DNA of 62,169 nt from an uncultured Lachnospiraceae bacterium. Its GTDB lineage: Bacteria > Bacillota > Clostridia > Lachnospirales > Lachnospiraceae. Shown piece after piece: positions 32,181 to 42,810 of the stretch (the stretch's first letter is position 1; each line of letters starts with the position of its first letter). Position numbers and translations under genes: made by a program. The notes under the pieces were generated by a model. That model had not been told where the DNA came from, searched no databases, and was given only the letters and a program-made list of their open reading frames with translations. The stretch spans positions 1 through 62,169 of the forward strand of contig CAJOMN010000017.1 in assembly GCA_905235745.1 (NCBI GenBank), in the 5' to 3' direction.

Positions 32181-33497
32181 CTAAGCTCTTCTTGTAATGC
32201 TCATATACGCAGGTCTTGCTATCTTGGAGCCGCTGGCCAGTTCTTCTATCCTGTGTGCGCTCCATCCCGCCACTCTTGCTATGGCAAATATCGGAGTGAA
32301 CAGTTCTCTCGGAATGTCCAGCATCTCATACGCGAATCCGCTGTAGAAGTCAACATTCGGTGAAACGCCCTTGTAGATCATGCGTTTCTGTGCAATGACC
32401 TCGGGAGCGAGCGTCTCGACCTTATTATACAGTTCGAGATCGTCCTTGCGTCCCTTTTCCTCGGAAAGCTTCTCGACATACTTTCTGAATATCACTTCAC
32501 GGGGATCGGACTTCGAATATACAGCGTGTCCCATTCCGTATATAAGCCCCTGTCCGTCAAATACCTTGCCGTCGAGCAGTTTGCCGAGATAATCCCTTAT
32601 CTCGTCGTCATCCTTCGGATCCCTGATATTGTCACGGATATTATCCATCATTTCCGTGACCTTGATATTGGCGCCGCCATGCCTCGGTCCTTTGAGCGAA
32701 CACATCGCGGCAGCGATCGTTGCATATGTATCCGAGCCCGCGGAAGTAACAACACGCGTCGTGAACGTGGAATTGTTGCCTCCCCCGTGTTCCATGTGGA
32801 GCATGAGCGCTACGTCGAGAGCCTTCGCTTCGGTCTCGGTAAACTTTGAATCCGAGCGCAGGAGCGTCAGTATATTCTGCGCCGTGGAAAGCTCCGGGAG
32901 CGGACGATGTATATACATCGAGTCCATGTTCTCATAGTGATTGTATGCGTGATAACTGTATACGGCAAGCATCGGGAATACCGCGATGAGCTGCATGCAC
33001 TGGGATACGACGTTTTCGATCGTGATCTCACCGGCATTGCGGTCGTATGATGCAAGAGTAAGGATGGCGCGTGTCATGGAATTCATGACATCTTTCGTCG
33101 GAGCCTTCATTATGACGTCTCGTGTGAAATTGGTCGGAAGCTCTCTCGCATCAGCAAGTGTATCTATAAACTCCTTCGCCTCGTCATTGTCGGGAAGCTC
33201 CCCGAACAAGAGCAGATATGCAAGATTTTCGTAACCGAACGGATTGTCCGAATATCTCCGGATCAGATCCTCGACACGGTACCCGCGATACCATAACTGA
33301 CCGTCGCACGGCTCACCGTCTTCATCCTTGGCAACGACAGTGGCAATATTGGTAAGACCGACAAGAACACCTTTGCCGTTTACATCCCTTAATCCTCTTT
33401 TGACATCGTACTGCTCGTAATACTCGGAAGGAATGCTGTCATTCTTCCTGATAAGGCCCAGGTATGACGATGTATCTATGCTGTCTCTTTTTTTCAT
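32181..33497 (-). CDS. gltA: Citrate synthase
   Basis: A 438-residue type I citrate synthase. Catalytic His and Asp segments are visible: LHMEHGGGNNSTFTTRVVTS (first active-site His), GPRHGGANIKVTEMMDNIRD and IYGMGHAVYSKSDPREVIFR (second His region), and VDFYSGFAYEMLDIPRELFT (Asp/Arg region). The N-terminal domain (LVGLTNIATVVAKDEDGEPC, LWYRGYRVEDLI) is the form common in Lachnospiraceae. 2-methylcitrate synthase activity cannot be excluded. It forms oxaloacetate plus acetyl-CoA to citrate and would feed glutamate synthesis, consistent with glnA in the window. A palindromic repeat element lies just upstream. Confidence 0.93.
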   Translation of the reverse strand: MKKRDSIDTSSYLGLIRKNDSIPSEYYEQYDVKRGLRDVNGKGVLVGLTNIATVVAKDEDGEPCDGQLWYRGYRVEDLIRRYSDNPFGYENLAYLLLFGELPDNDEAKEFIDTLADARELPTNFTRDVIMKAPTKDVMNSMTRAILTLASYDRNAGEITIENVVSQCMQLIAVFPMLAVYSYHAYNHYENMDSMYIHRPLPELSTAQNILTLLRSDSKFTETEAKALDVALMLHMEHGGGNNSTFTTRVVTSAGSDTYATIAAAMCSLKGPRHGGANIKVTEMMDNIRDNIRDPKDDDEIRDYLGKLLDGKVFDGQGLIYGMGHAVYSKSDPREVIFRKYVEKLSEEKGRKDDLELYNKVETLAPEVIAQKRMIYKGVSPNVDFYSGFAYEMLDIPRELFTPIFAIARVAGWSAHRIEELASGSKIARPAYMSITRRA

Positions 33498-33514
33498 TTA
33501 ATTCTCCCGTTCTT

Positions 33515-33618
33515 CTTGAGAGCCACGCCATTAAAAGCTCGCTTCGCCCCTCGCCGGGGTGGCATCCAGCACTTCGTGCAGGATAAACGAGTCGTGGCCT
33601 ACGTGCTTCACACCACCT
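33515..33618. repeat. Modular palindromic repeat, copy A
   Basis: A 104-base nested hairpin array between gltA and the ECF gene. It opens with CTTGAGAGCCACGCCATTAA and GCTCGCTTCGC, closes with GTGGCCTACGTGCT and ACACCACCT, all shared with copy B at 46210. It contains an inner 46-base part with a CCCC/GGGG hairpin and ATCC-A-GCAC-TTC-GTGC-A-GGAT, which is missing from copy B but present in copy C at 11249. The outer stem is GCCACG/CGTGGC. Confidence 0.85.
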
Positions 33619-33648
33619 ATTATGAAACGACAACGGATAATCTTCATA

Positions 33649-34227
33649 TCACTTCGCTACCTTACTGACCGCCTTCCATACAATGTAGAAATATACAAAT
33701 CCGATGAGTGCGGTCGTAAACTGCGTCACGGAAAAAGTCATCTGGAACACGCTCATCTTGCCGCGAAGAGGGCTTGCTTCCGGTATGAATGTCGGAATGA
33801 GCCACAGGGAGATCGTAAAACCCATGAACACACCCTTTGCAAGTGCGGAAAGTATTGCAAAGATCGCGGATCTGAATGAAATGAAGATTTCCTCTTTGAT
33901 CACCGCAGGTTTAAAGAAGAAATGCACCATAACCGCAAGGACCGCATTACCGGCCATGATGAACGGAACTATCAGGGGAACAGCCTGCGTTACCGGGCTT
34001 TGCGCTATAAAAAACGCCGTGACGGGTGTAATGACCGAGAGAATGATGCCCCATCCTATCCCTGTCATCATAACGGATAAGACAATGCACAGATTGATTA
34101 TCGGTCCCGTGATGTAAACGCTCAGGTTCTTAAAGAACTGACTTGCTATACAGATCGCAAGAAGTATGGCATTTATCGCGATCTTTTTGGTAATGTTCAT
34201 TGATACTTTTTCTGATTCACTGTTCAT
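33649..34227 (-). CDS. ECF transporter S component
   Basis: A 192-residue protein with about six transmembrane helices: ITKKIAINAILLAICIASQF, VYITGPIINLCIVLSVMMTG, IILSVITPVTAFFIAQ, and so on. Size and the start of helix 1 fit the substrate-binding S subunit of an energy-coupling-factor transporter. The vitamin or metal it binds cannot be read, and no riboswitch fits in the 54-base space upstream. That space holds TATAAT-like boxes and GGAGGAAATATC before the ATG. No EcfA or EcfT genes are in the window, so it would share a general ECF module elsewhere. Confidence 0.7.
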   Translation of the reverse strand: MNSESEKVSMNITKKIAINAILLAICIASQFFKNLSVYITGPIINLCIVLSVMMTGIGWGIILSVITPVTAFFIAQSPVTQAVPLIVPFIMAGNAVLAVMVHFFFKPAVIKEEIFISFRSAIFAILSALAKGVFMGFTISLWLIPTFIPEASPLRGKMSVFQMTFSVTQFTTALIGFVYFYIVWKAVSKVAK

Positions 34228-34281
34228 GATATTTCCTCCACTATAATAATGCTGAACTTTACACTGACATTATACTGCCTG

Positions 34282-36986
<2,705 letters not shown>

Positions 36987-36994
<8 letters not shown>

Positions 36995-38708
36995 ATAATC
37001 CTCTTAAGGCATCACATATCCTCTGCCTGTCATCATCGTCTATCGTACCGGCGCTTTCGATCTTATGGACGATATCCGGACAGCGGTCCATCACTTTTTG
37101 GGTGATCTCTTCTATCTTCCCGTCAATGTCATCCGTGTCCATATGCTCAAATTTATCCGTTGTTACCATGACCAGCATGAACACCTGCTGTACAAGGTCT
37201 CTCGGGCTTGCAGCCTTCTGCTTGAGCACTTTCATAAGGCCTTCGCCGTATCTTATCTGTTTCTTGGTCGCCTCATCCATATCGCCGGCAAACTGCGCGA
37301 AGGTCTCCATCTCCCTGTATTGGGCAAGATCGAGCCTGAGTGTTCCGGCGGCTTTTTTCATTGCAACGGTCTGCGCATCTCCACCGACACGCGAAACCGA
37401 CAGCCCGACGTTGACAGCCGGCCGCTGGCCGAGCCTGAACAGTCCTCCCGACAGGAAAATCTGCCCGTCGGTTATTGATATCACGTTTGTGGGAATATAC
37501 GCCGATACATCTTCTTCCTGGGTCTCTATGACCGGAAGTGCCGTAATGGATCCGCCGCCCTTTTCATCGCTCATATGGGCTGCTCTTTCCAGAAGACGCG
37601 AATGCAGATAAAATACATCGCCCGGATAGGCTTCACGTCCGGGAGCGCGTTCAAGCAGCAGACTAATGGAGCGGTATGCGACTGCATGCTTTGACAGATC
37701 ATCATATACGATCAGCACATCCCTTCCCTTTTCCATAAAGTACTCGGCCATTGAGCATCCGGAATAAGGAGCTATATACTGAAGCGGTGCCGATTCCGCG
37801 GCAGAAGCATTAACGACTATCGTATAGTCCATAGCATCATGCTTTGTAAGCGTGTCAACCACTCTCGCAACCGTACTCGACTTCTGTCCTATCGCAACGT
37901 AAATGCATATTACGTCCTTGCCCTTCTGGTTGATGATCGTATCGATAACTATAGTACTCTTACCGGTCTGGCGGTCTCCGATGACAAGCTGGCGCTGGCC
38001 GCGCCCTATCGGAAACATGGAATCGATCGCAAGAATACCCGTTTCAAGCGGGACGCTTACTGCCTGCCTGTCTATAACGGCAGGGGCATCATGCTCGACA
38101 GGTCTGTAATCATCCGCGATTATCGCGCCTTCTCCGTCTATCGGAACACCGAGCGGATCGACGACACGTCCGAGAAAACCTTCGCCTGTCGGAACACCGG
38201 CAACCCTTCCGCTTCGCTTTACCGAACTGCCTTCGTATACTTCCTCCTCCGGATCGAACAGGATGCACGCGATCTCGTCCCTCCGAAGGTCAAGAGCCAT
38301 TCCCCTGACGCCTCCTGTAAAGAGCAGTATCTCTCCGTAATAGACGTCATCAAGCCCGCTCACGGTAGCTATACCGTCGCCGACAGTCAGAACCGTCCCT
38401 ATCTGCGTAGCCATAACGGACGGTGTCCACGACGACAGCGTATCCTTGATAAGCGGAATGATATCATCCCTTTCGCTCTTGAGAGCGTTAAGGGCATCCT
38501 GGAGCTGGCGCAGCTTTCCTTCCCTGTTCCAGTCGTATACATCATTACCTACGACCAGACGGAAACCTCCCGCCGTCCTTACGCTTTTCTTCCAGCCTAT
38601 CGATATGTTTTCCTTGTACTTATCCAGCAGGAATTCCGACAGCCGCTTAAGATCAGCCTCATCGGGTTCGCTGCTGCTGTATAATACAGCGGTCAATCTG
38701 TCATCCAT
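36987..38708 (-). CDS. atpA: ATP synthase alpha subunit with fused delta-like N-terminal domain
   Basis: A 573-residue protein. Residues about 85-573 are a complete alpha subunit: [21 protein letters not shown]-loop GDRQTGKST at 244-252, DALNALK linker before it. The first 78 residues are extra and match the C-terminal part of the delta (AtpH/OSCP) subunit: [20 protein letters not shown] then [20 protein letters not shown] and [12 protein letters not shown], corresponding to delta's D..L.GG..V..GD.V.D.S...RL..L. No separate atpH gene lies between atpF and atpA, its usual place. The ATG at 38708 overlaps the atpF stop by eight bases; a start at 38774 would overlap atpF by 74. Fusion is supported by an unbroken frame. 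Confidence 0.93.
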
Positions 38709-39198
38709 TGCCGGCTTCCTTCTGCTGTGCCGCGCTCTCGAAGAAAGAGTCAAAATCATCCGACAGGTTATCATCCTGCATGACTATCTTCTCGGCAGCT
38801 TTTGACACGTAATCCGTGATCTCCGCCTGTGTCCTTGCCATCAGCCGGTCGTGCTCGCTTAGTGCCTTCTCCCGCGCCTCGTCAACGATCTTCGCGGCAC
38901 GCGAATGAGCGTCACTTATGATCTGCTCCCTGTCGGCTTCCGCTGCGGCACTTATCTCGGCACGTTTGGCAGCCATATCGGCTTCGGCATCCTTGAGCAT
39001 CTTTTCGTAATCGTCCTTGAGCTTTTCGGCATCCGAGAGAGCATCCTTTGTCTGCTGCTCCCTTTTTTTGTATTCTTCCTCTCGCTTTGCCATATAATCG
39101 CGTACAGGCTTGTAGAGCAGTATATAAAGAATGCCGAACAGAAGGATCAGATTGAACATATGCAGCAATATCTGCTGCCAGTCAATATTTAAAGGCAT
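38701..39198 (-). CDS. atpF: ATP synthase b subunit
   Basis: A 165-residue Fo stator subunit: one membrane helix ([20 protein letters not shown], about 10-29) and a long charged coiled coil ([20 protein letters not shown] and onward) ending near [20 protein letters not shown]. It carries no delta domain. It lies 20 bases after atpE with a TAGGAGT ribosome site, and overlaps the atpA start. Confidence 0.94.
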   Translation of the reverse strand: MPLNIDWQQILLHMFNLILLFGILYILLYKPVRDYMAKREEEYKKREQQTKDALSDAEKLKDDYEKMLKDAEADMAAKRAEISAAAEADREQIISDAHSRAAKIVDEAREKALSEHDRLMARTQAEITDYVSKAAEKIVMQDDNLSDDFDSFFESAAQQKEAGNG

Positions 39199-39218
39199 TG
39201 TATACTCCTATCCGCACA

Positions 39219-39575
39219 CTATAATACAAATATGATAAGTATCGCCACGATCAGCGCATAGATGATGGCGGTCTCCACAAACACGAGTCCGAGCATCATG
39301 GCTGTTCTGATCTTGCCGTCCGCTTCGGGCTGTCTGGCTATTCCTTCAACGGACTTCCATATTACAAGTCCCATTGAGATCGCGCCGGCACCGGCGGCAA
39401 CTGCAATGACAATACCTGCGGCCCATGCTTTGGAATGGATCTGTGACGACTCATCCGACATAACGACGATCCCTTCAGTCTCATCCGCTGCATATGCCGT
39501 CTGCGGCTTTGCTATTGCGAAAAAGACAAGCGACAGCATCAAAACGGCTGCAATCCTTACAATAATCCTGTTCAT
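39219..39575 (-). CDS. atpE: ATP synthase c subunit with N-terminal signal-like extension
   Basis: A 118-residue proteolipid, longer than the usual 70-90. The mature hairpin is residues about 48-118: helix 1 (AAGIVIAVAAGAGAISMGLV), polar loop ARQPEADGKIR, helix 2 with the ion-binding carboxylate Glu101 (GLVFVETAIIYALIVAILI). The first 30 residues (MNRIIVRIAAVLMLSLVFFA, then KPQTAYA) look like a cleavable signal peptide, followed by an acidic 18-residue segment. The glutamine that marks helix 1 of Na+-binding rings (Ilyobacter Gln32) is Met68 here, which argues for protons, though Thr102 and Tyr106 resemble Na+ types. Start behind TAGGAGGAATAATAA. Confidence 0.93.
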   Translation of the reverse strand: MNRIIVRIAAVLMLSLVFFAIAKPQTAYAADETEGIVVMSDESSQIHSKAWAAGIVIAVAAGAGAISMGLVIWKSVEGIARQPEADGKIRTAMMLGLVFVETAIIYALIVAILIIFVL

Positions 39576-39598
39576 TTATTATTCCTCCTATATTTACT

Positions 39599-40405
39599 CT
39601 ATTCGTCAGAAGACGGCTCGCTGACCTCACCGTAAAACAGGGCGGTCAGCATTGTCAGAACATACGCCTGGATGAGCGCATGCAGTATCGTAAACATCAC
39701 TGCGACAAATATGGGAATGACATAGCTTGTGGTGTTGTAGTAATATACGAGTTCCGTGACAAGAGCACCGGACAGCAGTGCCCCGAACAGACGGAAGCTC
39801 ATCGATATCGGAAGCGACAGATCCTTGAGCGTATTGAGAACTCCCTTGAAACCGTTGCCCGCGATCCCCCCGGACAGTATCACGCAATATGACAGCACGC
39901 CCATCGATATCGCTCCGTTGATATCCGCAAGCGGAGCCGGAAGTGTAATGGAGCCTCCGGATATTGTCGGTACAATTACTCCGAGCAGTTCAAACAAAGT
40001 TCCGATAAATATGTATACACCCGCCGTAAATACATATGCTCCAAGGAACTTATGCCTGTGGGGGCTGTTTGAAGTCGCAAGATTGTCAAAAATACCTACG
40101 GCCTGTTCCAGTACAAGCTGGAATCTGCCGGGAATCTCGGAAAATCTCGGGATAACAAAGATCCTGACTATAAGCGCAAATACAAATATGATACCCGTAA
40201 CGGTATATGCCGAGATGAGCGCCGGATTGACCGGAATGAGCCCGAATAAACTGACCTTACCATACGAATGAAGTACCGCGTCCTGCATGACCTCATTGAT
40301 GGGTTCTTCCTCTGCGCCTCCGCCTGATAAAATCGTGCTTATAAATGTAAGCGTCAGTAATATCAGTATTATAATTATAAATCGTGTCCGCTTCTTCTTA
40401 TCCAT
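39599..40405 (-). CDS. atpB: ATP synthase a subunit
   Basis: A 268-residue Fo channel subunit with five to six membrane helices. The essential arginine is in MSFRLFGALLSGALVTELVY, and the last helices (VIPIFVAVMFTILHALIQAY, VLTMLTALFYGEVSEP) are typical. Residues 1-60 include an N-terminal helix and an acidic stretch GGGAEEEPINEVMQDAVL. I start at the ATG 40405, seven bases after the purB stop; the longer frame lies inside purB. Close linkage of purB and the atp genes suggests co-transcription. Confidence 0.93.
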   Translation of the reverse strand: MDKKKRTRFIIIILILLTLTFISTILSGGGAEEEPINEVMQDAVLHSYGKVSLFGLIPVNPALISAYTVTGIIFVFALIVRIFVIPRFSEIPGRFQLVLEQAVGIFDNLATSNSPHRHKFLGAYVFTAGVYIFIGTLFELLGVIVPTISGGSITLPAPLADINGAISMGVLSYCVILSGGIAGNGFKGVLNTLKDLSLPISMSFRLFGALLSGALVTELVYYYNTTSYVIPIFVAVMFTILHALIQAYVLTMLTALFYGEVSEPSSDE

Positions 40406-40412
40406 ATCACAT

Positions 40413-41864
40413 TCAGACCAGAATCTCCGCCCCGGCTCCGAGAAGGTCTTTGTTCTCCCGAAGCACAGGCCGTACATGATCAGACAGATACGCATCCACC
40501 TGATCGCTGCTCCTTCCCGTGTAATCGGACGGATCCATATACCCGTTAAGCTCTTCGAGCGTCAGGTCAAAATCATCCGATTCTGCTATAAGCTCAAGCA
40601 GGTCATTGTCGGTTCCGTCCTGTTTGACATGTCTGCCCGCTTCCATGGAAAGCTTCCTGATGCTCTCGTGCAGTTCCTGTCTGTTGCCGCCGGCCTTGAC
40701 CGCATCCATCATTATATTCTCCGTAGCCATAAACGGAAGCTCGCTGCGGATGTGTCTGTCTATGACCTTTTCGTTAACAACCAGCCCGTCGGTAACATTG
40801 ATGCACAGATCCAGTATACCGTCTGTCGCAAGGAATCCTTCGGCAACCGATAGTCTCTTGTTGGCCGAGTCGTCAAGCGTCCTCTCAAACCACTGCGTTG
40901 CGGAAGTAACGGCGGGATTGAGCGCATCGATCATAACATATCTTGACAGTGAAGCGATCCTCTCGGATCTCATGGGATTGCGCTTGTAAGCCATTGCCGA
41001 AGAACCTATCTGACTCTTTTCGAAAGGCTCCTCCACTTCCTTGAGATGCTGCAGCAGTCTTATGTCATTGGACATTTTGTGCGCAGAGGCGGCTATACCG
41101 GCAAGAACGTTAAGTACTCTTGTATCGACCTTTCTAGAATATGTCTGACCGCTTACGGGATAGCATGAATCAAATCCCATCTTGGCGGCGATCATTTCAT
41201 CGATCCTGTCAAGCTTCTCCCTGTCGTTATCAAACAGCTCCTTAAATGATGCCTGTGTACCGGTTGTTCCCTTGCATCCGAGAAGACGGAGCGATCCCGC
41301 AACATACTCCAGATCGTCAAGATCCATCATGAATTCATTGATCCACAGTGTCGCCCTCTTGCCGACTGTGGTAGGCTGTGCGGGCTGGAAATGAGTGAAC
41401 GCAAGTGTCGGGACACTTTTATATCTGTCAGCAAAATCCGCAAGGATACTTATGACATTGATCAGCTTCTTCCTGACAAGCTGCAGGCCTTCACGCATGA
41501 TTATGATATCCGTGTTGTCTCCCACGTAACAGCTCGTGGCGCCGAGGTGAATGATCCCGGCAGCTTTGGGGCACTGCTTGCCGTATGCGTACACATGGCT
41601 CATGACATCGTGCCTTACTTCCCTCTCGCGCTCTTTCGCGACATCGTAATTGATATCATATATGTGCTCTTTCATCTCGTCGATCATATCACCGGTGATA
41701 ACGGGTTTGCCGTCCGATTCAAGACCGAGCTCCATTTCCGTTTCCGCCAGGGCAACCCACAGTTTTCTCCATGTCGAAAACTTCTTGTCCTGTGAAAAGA
41801 TATATTGCATTTCCTTTGACGAATACCTCTCCGACAAAGGGCTGATATATGTATCCGTGTTCAT
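40413..41864 (-). CDS. purB: Adenylosuccinate lyase
   Basis: A 483-residue fumarase/aspartase-superfamily lyase that acts twice in purine synthesis (SAICAR to AICAR and adenylosuccinate to AMP). The signature segment is SSAMAYKRNPMRSERIASLS (about 290-309). Histidine-bearing active-site stretches are HLGATSCYVGDNTDI and AFTHFQPAQPTTVGKRA. The size and the long form of the N-terminal region fit the clostridial PurB. It follows purC by 9 bases and precedes atpB by 7. Confidence 0.95.
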   Translation of the reverse strand: MNTDTYISPLSERYSSKEMQYIFSQDKKFSTWRKLWVALAETEMELGLESDGKPVITGDMIDEMKEHIYDINYDVAKEREREVRHDVMSHVYAYGKQCPKAAGIIHLGATSCYVGDNTDIIIMREGLQLVRKKLINVISILADFADRYKSVPTLAFTHFQPAQPTTVGKRATLWINEFMMDLDDLEYVAGSLRLLGCKGTTGTQASFKELFDNDREKLDRIDEMIAAKMGFDSCYPVSGQTYSRKVDTRVLNVLAGIAASAHKMSNDIRLLQHLKEVEEPFEKSQIGSSAMAYKRNPMRSERIASLSRYVMIDALNPAVTSATQWFERTLDDSANKRLSVAEGFLATDGILDLCINVTDGLVVNEKVIDRHIRSELPFMATENIMMDAVKAGGNRQELHESIRKLSMEAGRHVKQDGTDNDLLELIAESDDFDLTLEELNGYMDPSDYTGRSSDQVDAYLSDHVRPVLRENKDLLGAGAEILV

Positions 41865-41873
41865 GCCAACCTC

Positions 41874-42752
41874 TTATATCTGTTGCAGATCGCTTCCCGT
41901 GAGCATTTTGTACCCTTGCAGGTATTTATCGATCGTAACGGCAGTCACGTCATCCGGAAGCTTCCATGAATGATCCTTGTGCGATGTCAGCCAGTCCCTC
42001 GCATACTGCTTGTCGAACGACTCCTGACCTCTTCCGGGCTCATATCCGTCACTTGGCCAGAATCTTGATGAATCAGGCGTGAGCACCTCGTCGGCAAGCG
42101 TAACCGCGCCGTCCGGATCAAGCCCGAACTCAAACTTTGTATCGGCGATGATTATGCCTCTCTCGCTCGCATAATCCGCACATTTATTGTATATCGCAAG
42201 CGAATAATCCCTGATGGCGGAAGCATACTCCGCGCCTTTTCCGGGGAACTTCGCCTCAAGACAGCTTACGCATTCGTCATATGAGACATTCTCGTCATGA
42301 TCGCCAAGCTCCGCCTTGGTCGACGGGGTAAATATTGCCTCCGGAAACTTCTGTGATTCGACAAGGCCTGCGGGAACCCGGGTCTTGCACACAGTACCCG
42401 ACTGAACGTATTCTTTCCATGCACTGCCGGTAATATATCCTCTTACGATACATTCGACCGGAAGCATCTCCAGCTTCCTGACAAGCATACTGCGGCCTTC
42501 AAACCTGTCGTTTCTGAAGAATTCCGGCATGTCCTTCGTATCGGTGGATATCATATGATTGGGTACTATATCCCTTGTAAAATCAAACCAGAATCTCGAC
42601 ATCTGGGTCAGTACTTTTCCCTTGTTTGTTATCTCGTTGTCAAGGATCACGTCAAAACAGCTTATCCTGTCAGTCGCTACTATCACAAGATTATCGCCGA
42701 CATCGTATATCTCCCTGACCTTTCCGGATCTGACCGGCAAATACTGCTGCAT
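41874..42752 (-). CDS. purC: Phosphoribosylaminoimidazole-succinocarboxamide synthase
   Basis: A 292-residue SAICAR synthetase, the longer of the two PurC forms. GKVREIYDVGDNLVIVATDR and ISCFDVILDNEI begin the ATP-binding domain. MLPVECIVRGYITGSAWKEY, IIIADTKFEFGLD and DEVLTPDSSRFWP are the family motifs. It joins aspartate to CAIR in purine synthesis, immediately before the PurB step. The ATG lies behind AAAGGAAGAAG. It is followed by purB and preceded by glmS across 58 bases with no riboswitch-like fold. Confidence 0.95.
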   Translation of the reverse strand: MQQYLPVRSGKVREIYDVGDNLVIVATDRISCFDVILDNEITNKGKVLTQMSRFWFDFTRDIVPNHMISTDTKDMPEFFRNDRFEGRSMLVRKLEMLPVECIVRGYITGSAWKEYVQSGTVCKTRVPAGLVESQKFPEAIFTPSTKAELGDHDENVSYDECVSCLEAKFPGKGAEYASAIRDYSLAIYNKCADYASERGIIIADTKFEFGLDPDGAVTLADEVLTPDSSRFWPSDGYEPGRGQESFDKQYARDWLTSHKDHSWKLPDDVTAVTIDKYLQGYKMLTGSDLQQI

Positions 42753-42810
42753 TATCTTCTTCCTTTCCGGGTGCTGATTATGTCCGACCGTTATATCAGA
42801 CTAACGTATT

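Noticed and set aside
34228-34281. Riboswitch before the ECF S component
   Set aside because: The spacer is 54 bases with promoter-like boxes and a ribosome site; there is no room for a known vitamin riboswitch.
38709-38774. Longer atpA starting at 38774
   Set aside because: It would overlap atpF by 74 bases and adds a basic stretch ([12 protein letters not shown]) typical of a shifted atpF frame. The ATG at 38708 gives the normal eight-base overlap.
42753-42810. Purine riboswitch before purC
   Set aside because: The spacer is 58 bases, with no three-way-junction pattern.
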